Assembly: GCA_028281675.1 (NCBI GenBank)
Contig: JANQJL010000096.1
Span: forward strand, 1 to 33,782
Length of the DNA stretch: 33,782 nucleotides
Direction: 5' to 3'
Origin: Simkaniaceae bacterium
GTDB lineage: Bacteria; Chlamydiota; Chlamydiia; Chlamydiales; Simkaniaceae
This document shows positions 8,970 through 16,887 of the stretch, one piece after another. Under the pieces are notes generated by a model. It did no database searches and had not been told where the DNA came from. It was given only the letters and a program-made list of their open reading frames with translations. The translations under genes and the position numbers were made by a program. The number at the start of each line of letters is the position of its first letter. Positions within the stretch are counted from its first letter, which is position 1.

Positions 8970-10025
8970 CTATCTCTTCCTCGTTAGAGTCGCTAGTAGA
9001 GCAGCATGATCGGAAGGGCTGCTGGTCCTGTTATTAAAAGTCTTTGGTTCTGATATTTGGGTGGAGAGGTTCCATTTACCTTCTATGTTAACACCGATGA
9101 TATTATCGAATGCCAGTTCATCACCTTTATCACCATGACTCCCCATAAAAGTAGGCTTATTCCGTGTTTCCTCATCGAAGCCATCAGTAATCCCTTCTTT
9201 TTTATGATGAAGCGGATGTTTTGCTGAATACTCATCGCTAAGCCGATCACTATTTAGGTCTCCTCCGAACACAAATGGGACTTCAAGAGTTTTTTCTGCC
9301 TCTCTAAGAATTTGCTCTGCTTGGTGTCTTCTGATTCTTTCTATTTTCTTTCCTGCTCCTGCCTGTAGATGGGTATTGGCGATCCGGATGACTTCTTTTC
9401 CTTCTTCACCTTTGACACTGAGTACAGCAAAACCCTTTACCGTATGAAATTCACTCGAGCTTTCAAAAGGGTGAAATACACATTGAGTATCTTTTAACTT
9501 GGTTAGAATCATGAGACCGCTCCCCAAAAAGAGGGTCGCTGGCCCCAAGTCAGAATAAATCGTTTTATACTCCCTTTTGAATTCAGCAATGATTTTTTCC
9601 TCTAAATATGAGCCTGCATGCACCTCCTGAAGCATGACAATATCAGCATTAGAACGTCGAATCTCGGAAAATATACCTGCTATTCGCTCATTGATTCCGG
9701 GACGTTTTTCTTTTGCTGCATGGAAACTAGGCATTCCTAAAATATTGTAAGAAAGTATTGTTGTCTCGTTTGCTACTTGTTTACTTTCTGCTTCGGTTGT
9801 TGTTTCGACAACTCCTGGATGGGTCCAAATCGAAAGTTTCCTAAAGGGTAGTGAGGCAATAAGGCCCATAGCCATCACTGGCGCTTTAAAAATAATACTT
9901 AAAACAAAGGAGGGTAAACTACCATGAGACCGCCAGTTATTTAAAGGTATTCTTAAAAAATCTGCAGCTTTTCGGTTTACGTTGTAGATAAAATCGGTAT
10001 TTCTAGTAACTGTCATCAGTATCAT
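8970..10025 (-). CDS. Endonuclease/exonuclease/phosphatase-fold protein, possibly sphingomyelinase-like
   Basis: Metal-dependent phosphodiesterase of the EEP (DNase I-like) superfamily. The ATG at 10025 gives 351 residues, with AAGGGG just upstream; an ATG at 10016 is an alternative. Catalytic signatures appear in order: ILSYNILGMP (Asn, about residue 94), MLQEVHAGS (metal-binding Glu, about 134), IANTHLQAGAG, FGGDLNSDR (Asp-Asn pair), AFDNIIG and SPSDHAALLA (terminal Asp-His). NTHLQA and the SDH ending recall neutral or bacterial sphingomyelinases. An N-terminal hydrophobic stretch (about 40-62, AMGLIASLPF) could be an anchor or secretion element. Chlamydiae take up host sphingolipids, so a host-facing role is an attractive but unproven inference. 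A nuclease or inositol-phosphatase activity cannot be excluded. Confidence 0.8.
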   Translation of the reverse strand: MILMTVTRNTDFIYNVNRKAADFLRIPLNNWRSHGSLPSFVLSIIFKAPVMAMGLIASLPFRKLSIWTHPGVVETTTEAESKQVANETTILSYNILGMPSFHAAKEKRPGINERIAGIFSEIRRSNADIVMLQEVHAGSYLEEKIIAEFKREYKTIYSDLGPATLFLGSGLMILTKLKDTQCVFHPFESSSEFHTVKGFAVLSVKGEEGKEVIRIANTHLQAGAGKKIERIRRHQAEQILREAEKTLEVPFVFGGDLNSDRLSDEYSAKHPLHHKKEGITDGFDEETRNKPTFMGSHGDKGDELAFDNIIGVNIEGKWNLSTQISEPKTFNNRTSSPSDHAALLATLTRKR

Positions 10026-10134
10026 CACCCCTTAGAATCCGTCAAGCAGCCTATATGAATGATTCTTTTTTATCAAATATTAGGTCCAGCCTTAGTGCCC
10101 GTAAATAAATAATCTCTATGGAGGGGAGGAGGAG

Positions 10135-10545
10135 TCATGAAAAAACATCGTATGCAAAGATTTTTTTTAACGCTTCTGGGATAGGGATCGCCTCTTTTTT
10201 TACTGGGCAATAGACCACATGAATAATTTCTACTGCTCCCACTTTCTCTCCATCTTTAAGGACATCTGAAGCATGGGTAAAGGAGGTTGTCCCAATTTTT
10301 GGAAAGGAGAGGGTAACCTCTAAAGTATCACTGATATGGATGGGGGCAAAGAAATCAGCTTCAGCATGAACAATCGGAAGTAGATAATGATTTTTTTTTA
10401 CCATTTCTCCTATAGAAAGCCCTTTTATATGAAGAAATTCTTCAAAAGCCTCTAATCCTATCTGGAGCTGGTTTGCAAAGTAGAGAACCCCGGTTGCATC
10501 GGTATCTTGAACACGGACTTTCCGCTTATAGGTAAACATACTCAT
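10135..10545 (-). CDS. menI: Hotdog thioesterase, probable DHNA-CoA hydrolase MenI
   Basis: A 4-hydroxybenzoyl-CoA-thioesterase-type hotdog protein. I place the start at ATG 10545 (136 residues); an ATG at 10539 is equally possible. The frame continues upstream to 10620 with an A/T-rich Lys/Ile tail that does not look like the family. FTYKRKVRVQDTD with GVLYFANQLQ (about 4-29) holds the catalytic Asp. EAFEEFL and LPIVHAEADFFAPIH follow. From memory these closely match the pattern of the cyanobacterial DHNA-CoA hydrolase Slr0204, which makes phylloquinone precursor from DHNA-CoA. The adjacent men operon has no other thioesterase for that step. A YbgC-type acyl-CoA thioesterase is the alternative. 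Confidence 0.75.
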   Translation of the reverse strand: MSMFTYKRKVRVQDTDATGVLYFANQLQIGLEAFEEFLHIKGLSIGEMVKKNHYLLPIVHAEADFFAPIHISDTLEVTLSFPKIGTTSFTHASDVLKDGEKVGAVEIIHVVYCPVKKEAIPIPEALKKIFAYDVFS

Positions 10546-10654
10546 AAATTTTATATTAAGAATAATTTTTTTTAAACCCTTTATTTTGAGTTTCTCATTT
10601 AAAATTCGAATCATCCACATATAGTCTAAATCTATTTTTTAAGGAGGGTTACCA

Positions 10655-10683
10655 TTGTCGAAAATGAAGCCCTTTCCTATAAT
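10655..10683 (+). promoter_or_regulatory. Promoter for the TPR gene
   Basis: TTGTCG (10655-10660) and a consensus TATAAT (10678-10683) are spaced by exactly 17 nt. Transcription would start near 10690, leaving a leader of about 190 nt before the ATG at 10881. This is the best sigma-70-type promoter I found in the window. Confidence 0.6.
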
Positions 10684-10734
10684 CCGTGAGAAGATGTTTA
10701 CAACTTGCTTTCGATGCTAAAAAGAGAGATTGGC

Positions 10735-10806
10735 TTCTAGGAGGCTGCTTCGGAGACCGAAGCAAACTTGTACAAGTTTGTGTAGGTCGAGAAGTAAGTC
10801 CTAGAA
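10735..10806 (+). ncRNA. Candidate structured 5' leader (three-way junction)
   Basis: TTCTAGGA (10735-10742) pairs perfectly with TCCTAGAA (10799-10806) as a closing stem. Inside it are two perfect hairpins back to back: GCTTCGG/CCGAAGC (10747-10763, loop AGA) and AAACTT/AAGTTT (10764-10779, loop GTAC). It lies downstream of the promoter at 10655-10683 and 74 nt before the TPR start codon, so it would be transcribed as leader RNA. No known riboswitch class is recognised, and there is no U-tract terminator. Confidence 0.5.
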
Positions 10807-10880
10807 TCAAAGATCCTTTTAAGCGTCGGAATGATTTTGTAAATATCTGATAAATTCACTCTTAACCCAATTAGGCAGGT

Positions 10881-12923
10881 ATGGCAAAGATACAGCAGCC
10901 GAAACACTCCGCAAATTTTGAGCTTCAACCCGTAAAGGATGATCCCTTGGGAATGCCCGTGGGAGAGCTCAAAAATAAGGACTATTCAGCGCTGAGTCTC
11001 ACCCTTTTCCAAAAAGGAGAGTTCCGCCTTTTGCACGGCGATAAAGGTGGCATTGAATTTTTTGATATGGCGGCTAAACTTGACCCCAAGAATCCTCAAC
11101 TTTTCTTAGAGCAAGGTCTCTCTCTTTTTGAATATGGAAGCCGTGAAGAAAGTGAAGAGGGGCTCACCCTTGCAAGTAAGCGTTTCAAAATAGCAACCTC
11201 GCTCAATCCCTTCTCTTTTCAAGCTTGGCATCTTTGGGGAAATACCCTTTATTTCCTTGGAAAAAGGCGAAAAGAATCGACCTATTTTGCCAATGCTCTC
11301 AAAAAGTATGAAAAAGCGATTGAACTTTCAAGTGGACAAGCTCCAGACGTCCTAGCTGATCTTTACTGGGATTTCGGAGATGTATGGAGCAAGCTTGCCG
11401 AAAAATCTGGGGAGATTACCGATTACCACTATGCCATTAAAGCCTATGAAAACGCCTCTTCCCTTCAAGATGATCTTGCCCCAGAATTTTGGATAAACTT
11501 TGGAAACGTTTACATGACCATGGGAAATAAGACCAATGACACCCGTCTTTTGGTCAAGGCTGTTAATTGTTATAAGAATGCTGTTTCTATCTCTATTTCT
11601 CTTGCCGAAGGCTGGTTCTTGCTTGGAATAGCCATGAAAACTCTTTATAACTATACCCATGATGAGGACCATTTTTCTCAAGCTAATGAGTGTTTTTCAA
11701 CAACGGTCCAGCTTTCCCAAGATGACTCCCGGGTCTGGCTCGAATGGGCTCGCCTCCTTTTGGAATCAGGGGTTATCTTTAGAGATAGCAAAAAGCTTAG
11801 GGCAAGCATCGATAAATGCTTTAAAGCGCACCGCTACGATAAAAAAAGCCCCTTTGTGATTGCTGTTTGGGCAGAGGCCTTAGCCCTCCTTGGAAGCTTC
11901 ACTGAGAGGTTAGATTTGATTCATGAAGCTCAGAGCAAAATCGAGCCTATCGTTAATCAAACAAAAAATACAGAAACTCTCTATGCTCATGGGATTTGTT
12001 TTTATGCTCTAGGAACCTATTACAAAGACATCGATTACTACTACCAAGCCATCGAGCAGTTTCAAGAAGGACTAAGTATCAACCGGGCCAACCATCGCCT
12101 TTGGTATGCAATCGCTTCAAGTAGTTTCGCAGCATCGCTTCTCGATCACGATGAAAAAAGCTATGAACGCTCCCTTCACTTTTTTCAGCAAAGTCTCAAC
12201 CTGAAAAAATCAAGTATAACCCATTGCCACTATGCAATGTGTCTCCTAAAATATGGTGAACTAAATCATGAGCAAAAGACGTTAGAACAGTCTGTTTACC
12301 ACTTTGAAGCAGCGCTTAATATGCAGAAAAATGCTGCCTATCTCCATTCTGATTGGATTTTTTATTACGCCTCTGCGCTCGATGGGCTTGCAGCCTTTAT
12401 AGAAAGTGATAGCCACTATGTAAAAGCTCTCGATCTTCTTAATCATATTCTTATGCTCAAACCTGAATTTCCACAGATCCATTTCCAACTTGCCTTAACC
12501 TATAGCCACTACGGTGAACTTGTTAGCGAACCAGAAATTTTTTATCGAGCCATCCACCACTACCGAATTGCACATCAAAAAGAAAAAGAAAATGACCAAA
12601 TCATCCTTGACTGGGCATTCACCCTTGTCAATCTCGGCGACCTTCTTGAAAGTGACGTCGAATCGGATCAGTACTTTCGCGAAGCGGAATATAAAATGAT
12701 CCAAGCAGCTAAATTGGGCAATATTCATGCATACTATGCCCTTTCTTGCCTCTATTCCGTGATCGGGGATCTTGACAATTCCCTCCGGTTCTTAGAAAAA
12801 GCAAAGGCCTTTGATGCCCTTCCCGTTCTTGATGAAATTTTTGAAGACGAATGGCTCGAAAATCTCCGAGAGACAGAAGGGTTTCAGGCTTTTATTGAGG
12901 AACTTGAGTCCAAAAGTAAGTAA
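10881..12923 (+). CDS. Large TPR-repeat protein, function unknown
   Basis: A 680-residue protein made almost entirely of tetratricopeptide-like helical repeats. Recurring signatures are YEKAIELSS, FWINFGNVYMTMGN, AIEQFQEGLSINR, HFEAALNMQ and IHFQLALTYSHYGEL. The effective period is often near 65-75 residues, two helix-turn-helix units per motif. The extreme C-terminus (DEIFEDEWLENLRETEGFQAFIEEL) is the capping type common after TPR arrays. I see no signal peptide or membrane segment, so it is probably cytoplasmic or an effector or chaperone scaffold. ATG 10881 follows AATTAGGCAGG. It stands alone between its structured leader and the yidC promoter. TPR arrays bind peptides; the partner cannot be read from sequence. 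Confidence 0.85.
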   Translation: MAKIQQPKHSANFELQPVKDDPLGMPVGELKNKDYSALSLTLFQKGEFRLLHGDKGGIEFFDMAAKLDPKNPQLFLEQGLSLFEYGSREESEEGLTLASKRFKIATSLNPFSFQAWHLWGNTLYFLGKRRKESTYFANALKKYEKAIELSSGQAPDVLADLYWDFGDVWSKLAEKSGEITDYHYAIKAYENASSLQDDLAPEFWINFGNVYMTMGNKTNDTRLLVKAVNCYKNAVSISISLAEGWFLLGIAMKTLYNYTHDEDHFSQANECFSTTVQLSQDDSRVWLEWARLLLESGVIFRDSKKLRASIDKCFKAHRYDKKSPFVIAVWAEALALLGSFTERLDLIHEAQSKIEPIVNQTKNTETLYAHGICFYALGTYYKDIDYYYQAIEQFQEGLSINRANHRLWYAIASSSFAASLLDHDEKSYERSLHFFQQSLNLKKSSITHCHYAMCLLKYGELNHEQKTLEQSVYHFEAALNMQKNAAYLHSDWIFYYASALDGLAAFIESDSHYVKALDLLNHILMLKPEFPQIHFQLALTYSHYGELVSEPEIFYRAIHHYRIAHQKEKENDQIILDWAFTLVNLGDLLESDVESDQYFREAEYKMIQAAKLGNIHAYYALSCLYSVIGDLDNSLRFLEKAKAFDALPVLDEIFEDEWLENLRETEGFQAFIEELESKSK

Positions 12924-12972
12924 CACTCCGGGTTTGAAAACTTAAGTTCTGGTTTTATTTTATTTTTTTTGC

Positions 12973-12978
12973 TATACT
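12973..12978 (+). promoter_or_regulatory. Candidate -10 box for yidC
   Basis: TATACT lies in a T-rich stretch 34 nt before the yidC start. No good -35 exists at 16-18 nt. A weak AAAAC/GTTTT pairing followed by T-runs just upstream may terminate the TPR transcript. Confidence 0.3.
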
Positions 12979-13012
12979 GGGCACTTGTATAAGTTCAAGG
13001 AATATACGTAAG

Positions 13013-15433
13013 ATGAATAAACGTTTTATTATTTTTGTCCTGTCAATGACAGTTGTCCTTTTCTTTGTTAATCAATATTTTACCTCCAAAAAGCAAAAAG
13101 AATATGATGCGTATCAGCAAAAACAAACCACGCTCACTGAAGAAAAGAAGCTTTCAAGAGAAAAAGATATTAAGCAAAGAACAGCCAATGCACGGGACCT
13201 CCCCCTTGTTCGCGTTTACCAAGATGTAGAAGGACACGCCCCTATCACATGGGCCGTTGCTACCGATGCAGGTACCTATTTAACGATATCTTGGGGTCAA
13301 GATTGGTCGAAAAATGTTTTTATCAATGGAAAAGAGGCTCGCCTCATCCAAACTGATGACCATTTTGCTATTTACAGCTCAAGTGGCCATCCCGGAGTGA
13401 CTTCTACTTATATTCCTCAAGTGGGAAGTCATGATATGCAGGTTGTTTCCTTCATTGATAATAATGAGGCAACTGTTGTTTTAGGAGAATATGATGATGG
13501 ACAGCTCTTCTTCCCTTCCTTAATCCCTCAGCAGAATGGAATTGTCCTTTATAGAATTGATGGAAACTATCTACCCGTAGGTGTCTTCCAAAGCCGAACA
13601 AACACCTTTCTTCCCCTATCAAAACTCACCAATTTTTCAACGCTTGTTAATTATCGTATCGAAACAGTTCCAGCTGAAGCATTCTCCGATCAAGAATATT
13701 TTGTCTTGGAGAATGAAACAATGCAGGTTGTTTTCTCCAATTTAGGAGGAGCAATTGCAGAAATTAACCTCCCTTTCAGAAGCAGCAAAGATACTACAAG
13801 TGTCGTCCTTCCTATCGGCTTTGATCGAATCATTGATAAAAAATACACTAGCAATGCCCACTTCCCTAGTCATCCCTACCATTTTGTTGAAAAAGGATCA
13901 AGCAATGTGGTGATGAAGGAAACAACGGTTGGAGGCTATTATCCTCTTCTTCGTCGAGGAATTCAAAAGAACAGTGGATACCCTCCCTACGATGTTCCTC
14001 CGCAATACTACGCTTTTAATACGATTTCTGAAGATCCTGAAACCTCCCAGACCTATTATAAGCTCCTAAAGTTTGATAGTAAAATGATTCAATTTGAGGC
14101 GACTTTCCCCAATCGACGGATTATAAAAACGTATAGCTTCCCTGTGGAAGGTTCGAATGCTCCTTATTGCCTCGATGTGTCGATCAAAATGGAGGGAGAT
14201 ACAAGAGGGCTTTGGATTGGGTCAGGTGTTCCAGAAGTAGAGTTGATTTCCGGAAATCCTGCTCCCATCATTAAATATAGCACTGTCCAAAACAATAAAC
14301 GTGTAGTGGAAAAACTCTCTCTTCCAAAAATTTCCACAACGATGAGCTCCTTCCAGCCCGACTGGGTTTCTAATTCCAATGGTTACTTTACCCTTATTGT
14401 CGACCCCATAAATGAAATTGGAACAGGGTTTCAAGCAAACAATATTCCTGGAAATCAGAATCCTTCTAGGATCGTTATGGTTGACTCGCAGCACGACCTT
14501 TATCCAGCAGCAAAATATCCTGGATACGAAGTCCATATGCCTCTGAGACGAACAACAGAACCTATGAATTTCCGTTTTTATGCAGGTCCGATTGATAAAA
14601 ATATCTTAAGAGCTGTTGATGAGACCTATACCAACCCTGTGACAGGATATAATCCCAAATATACAGAAACGCTAAGTTTCCATGGATGGTTCTCCTTCAT
14701 TTCAGAGCCATTTGCTAAATTCCTCTATTTCATCATGAACATGTTCCACACCCTAACAGGATCATGGGGCTTTTCGATCATTCTCCTGACAGTTGTCCTC
14801 CGGATCATGATGTATCCCTTAAATGCTTGGTCCATAAAATCTACCCTTAAACTGCAAGAAATCAGCCCGAAATTGCAGAAACTTCAGGAAAAGCATAAGA
14901 AAGATCCAAAGAAGGGGCAAATGGAAGTGATGGCCTTCTACAAGGAGCACAAAGTTAATCCATTTGGTGGTTGTCTCCCCCTTATTATTCAAATGCCCTT
15001 CCTCTTTGGAATGTTTGACTTGCTGAAATCGGCCTTCCCCTTACGAGGATCAAGCTTTATCCCAGGGTGGATCGATAACCTCACCGCCCCCGATGTAATC
15101 TTTTCTTGGGGTTATCCCATCCCTTTTATTGGAACATCCTTTCATCTTTTGCCGATTCTCCTCGGTGTTGTCATGTTCTTCCAACAAAAGATGGCAGCAG
15201 CGCAAAATAAGAGAAAAGGGCCCCTAACCGATCAGCAGCAGCAACAACAAAAGATGGGGATGATTATGACCATTGTCTTCACCTTCCTCTTTTATAAATT
15301 CCCCTCTGGATTAAACATCTATTGGCTCTCTTCGATGAGTCTACAAATCTTACAACAATGGTACATGTCAAAAAGAAGACAAAAAGCAAACAAAGATAAT
15401 CGGGAAATCTTGGTAAAGCCAAAAAAAAATTGA
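13013..15433 (+). CDS. yidC: Membrane protein insertase YidC (long chlamydial form)
   Basis: Inserts and folds inner-membrane proteins, alone or with SecYEG. At 806 residues it is far longer than E. coli YidC (548); long forms are, as I recall, normal in Chlamydia. An N-terminal transmembrane anchor (about 4-22) is followed by a large periplasmic domain. The conserved YidC/Oxa1 core begins around residue 584 with WGFSIILLTVVLRIMMYPL, which contains the groove arginine. It continues through LQEISPKLQKLQEKHKKDPKK and NPFGGCLPLIIQMPFLFGMF to FYKFPSGLNIYWLSSMSLQI, with a basic tail. A poly-Gln run (DQQQQQQQKMG) sits between late membrane segments. AAGGA lies 11 nt before the ATG. dnaA2 follows after 12 nt, a conserved chlamydial pair. 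Confidence 0.95.
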   Translation: MNKRFIIFVLSMTVVLFFVNQYFTSKKQKEYDAYQQKQTTLTEEKKLSREKDIKQRTANARDLPLVRVYQDVEGHAPITWAVATDAGTYLTISWGQDWSKNVFINGKEARLIQTDDHFAIYSSSGHPGVTSTYIPQVGSHDMQVVSFIDNNEATVVLGEYDDGQLFFPSLIPQQNGIVLYRIDGNYLPVGVFQSRTNTFLPLSKLTNFSTLVNYRIETVPAEAFSDQEYFVLENETMQVVFSNLGGAIAEINLPFRSSKDTTSVVLPIGFDRIIDKKYTSNAHFPSHPYHFVEKGSSNVVMKETTVGGYYPLLRRGIQKNSGYPPYDVPPQYYAFNTISEDPETSQTYYKLLKFDSKMIQFEATFPNRRIIKTYSFPVEGSNAPYCLDVSIKMEGDTRGLWIGSGVPEVELISGNPAPIIKYSTVQNNKRVVEKLSLPKISTTMSSFQPDWVSNSNGYFTLIVDPINEIGTGFQANNIPGNQNPSRIVMVDSQHDLYPAAKYPGYEVHMPLRRTTEPMNFRFYAGPIDKNILRAVDETYTNPVTGYNPKYTETLSFHGWFSFISEPFAKFLYFIMNMFHTLTGSWGFSIILLTVVLRIMMYPLNAWSIKSTLKLQEISPKLQKLQEKHKKDPKKGQMEVMAFYKEHKVNPFGGCLPLIIQMPFLFGMFDLLKSAFPLRGSSFIPGWIDNLTAPDVIFSWGYPIPFIGTSFHLLPILLGVVMFFQQKMAAAQNKRKGPLTDQQQQQQKMGMIMTIVFTFLFYKFPSGLNIYWLSSMSLQILQQWYMSKRRQKANKDNREILVKPKKN

Positions 15434-15445
15434 TGCGCCCATTGG

Positions 15446-16750
15446 ATGAAAGCCTGGAATGAACTTCTTAGTATCCTAGATCAAAAACTTGGGAAGACGA
15501 CCGTCGATAAGTGGCTCCGCACACTTAAGGTCGTTAAGTTTGATGCCGGCAATCTTTATTTAGATGCAGCTGATACTTTTCAAATCAATTGGTTCAAAGA
15601 GTATGCCACTCCCTACCTATCCAAATATCTCTTAACTAGCAGTGGCAAAGAGATCAAAATTCACTTCTTAATCCAGGGAGAAAAATATCCTCCAAAAAAG
15701 GAAAAAAAAGAAGAAGAGCTTTGCTTCTTTCAACCCGATCCTTTAGAGACCCATGCAACCTTTGAGGAGTTTGTTAGGGAAACGGAAGAAAACCTCCCTT
15801 TTAATATTCTCACTGAACTTGTTGATCAAAGCCTCCCTCTAGGAAATTATAATCCCATCTATATTCATGGCCCTATGGGAAGTGGGAAATCTCACCTTCT
15901 TATGGCAAGTGCCAAAGCCCTCCAAAAAAAGGGGAAACGGTGCTTTTATGTCCGCGCAGACACCTTTACAGAACATGTTATAAGGGCCTTTCGCTCTGCG
16001 TCACTTCAAGAATTTAGAAAAACATACCGCGATATTGAAGTCCTGATTATTGATGATGTCCACCTATTATCCCGAAAAATAGCTACCCAAGAAGAGCTTT
16101 TCCATACCTTTAACCGTCTCCACACCTCAGGGTTCCAGATCATTCTCGGTTCAGCAGCTCCACCGAGAATGCTCGAAGAGATTGAAGAGCGGCTCATTAG
16201 CCGGTTTGAGTGGGGAATCACTCTTTCTATATCTCCTCCCAGCGATAAAGAACGGGCAAAAATCTTAGAGATGAGGGCTTCTCTTTTGCAGCTCCCCTTA
16301 AGCGCTCCCCTCAAAGAATTCCTCCTAAAGTCATTTAAGAATTTGCATGCTTTGATTCAAGCTCTAGAGGCCCTTGCTCTCCGCCTTCCCCACTCCACAA
16401 TTCCCCCAGATTTAGAAATTGTTGAATACCACCTAAAAGATCTGATAGATAAAGAGAGTCAAACCTTCTTAACTCCAGAAAAAATCCTTAAAACTATTGC
16501 TAACTCCTTTGGAATTAAAACAGAAGACATCTTAGGAAAAGCTCAGAATAAAGAGTGCGTCCTCCCCCGTCAAATCGCGATGTATTTCTGCCGCGAAAAG
16601 CTTCAGATGCCTTTTCTAAAGATCGGCCGTCTCTTTGGCCGCGACCATTCAACGGTCATGACCAGTGTAAAAAGGGTGAAAAAGGGAATCGAAAAAAAAG
16701 AGGAAGGATTTCTCCTTCCTCTCAATGATATTCAGCGGACACTTCTCTAG
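15446..16750 (+). CDS. dnaA: Second DnaA-type replication initiator
   Basis: AAA+ DnaA protein of 434 residues, co-transcribed with yidC. Domain I is at the N-terminus (AWNELLSILDQKLGKTTVD). Walker A is GPMGSGKS (142-149), Walker B is LIIDDVHLL (about 195), and an arginine-rich segment follows (EERLISRFEWG). The C-terminal helix-turn-helix carries FGRDHSTVMTSVKRV, the DnaA-box-binding signature with GRDH intact. Chlamydiae carry two DnaA paralogues, and the copy next to yidC is usually called dnaA2; that is by context, since no other copy is in view. GGATG overlaps the start region; ATG 15446 fits domain I. I see no oriC-like box cluster nearby. Confidence 0.92.
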   Translation: MKAWNELLSILDQKLGKTTVDKWLRTLKVVKFDAGNLYLDAADTFQINWFKEYATPYLSKYLLTSSGKEIKIHFLIQGEKYPPKKEKKEEELCFFQPDPLETHATFEEFVRETEENLPFNILTELVDQSLPLGNYNPIYIHGPMGSGKSHLLMASAKALQKKGKRCFYVRADTFTEHVIRAFRSASLQEFRKTYRDIEVLIIDDVHLLSRKIATQEELFHTFNRLHTSGFQIILGSAAPPRMLEEIEERLISRFEWGITLSISPPSDKERAKILEMRASLLQLPLSAPLKEFLLKSFKNLHALIQALEALALRLPHSTIPPDLEIVEYHLKDLIDKESQTFLTPEKILKTIANSFGIKTEDILGKAQNKECVLPRQIAMYFCREKLQMPFLKIGRLFGRDHSTVMTSVKRVKKGIEKKEEGFLLPLNDIQRTLL

Positions 16751-16764
16751 TGCTTACTTATACG

Positions 16765-16882
16765 CGTTCAGAGGGTGTATTCCCCGACAACCCCATAGCC
16801 GGAGGCGCTATAAGAGGGAGTAGGATTTGAAAGATGTGGTGCTATAACCTATTTCATAGGAAACCCAAGCCCCGTGAACGGG
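16765..16882. ncRNA. Candidate structured RNA or element after dnaA2
   Basis: The gap between dnaA2 and the next gene is full of pairing potential. Local hairpins are ATAGC/GCTAT (16795-16811), CCTAT/ATAGG (16848-16860) and CCCG/CGGG with loop TGAA (16871-16882). A competing long-range stem pairs CGTTCA (16765-16770) with TGAACG (16875-16880), GGGT (16773) with ACCC (16863), and TTCC (16780) with GGAA (16859). It lacks a T-run terminator. I checked mentally for SRP RNA, tmRNA, RNase P RNA and 6S RNA and recognise none. Strand is unresolved; plus is suggested by dnaA2 readthrough. Confidence 0.4.
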
Positions 16883-16887
16883 TGCGC

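Noticed and set aside
10546-10620. N-terminal extension of the MenI-like protein to 10620
   Set aside because: The extra 25 residues are A/T-driven Lys/Ile sequence without counterpart in this compact family, so the start at 10545 (or 10539) is preferred.
10655-10720. A 21-residue leader peptide starting at TTG behind AAGGAGGG
   Set aside because: The TTG is also the -35 element of a well-spaced promoter with TATAAT at 10678, so transcription would begin inside the frame. The promoter reading is stronger.
11352-11681. Minus-strand ORFs inside the TPR gene and similar long antisense frames inside glgX and spoIID-like genes
   Set aside because: They are antisense shadows of strongly supported coding regions without motifs or ribosome sites.
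15446-16887. A replication origin beside dnaA2
   Set aside because: I saw only scattered near-matches to DnaA boxes (for example around 2321 and 21758) and no cluster or A/T-rich unwinding region with repeats next to dnaA2.
16751-16887. 6S RNA, SRP RNA, tmRNA or RNase P RNA
   Set aside because: None of their core signatures (for example the SRP GGAA/GCAG apex or the RNase P GAGGAAAGTCC) is present; only a generic structured-RNA call is justified.
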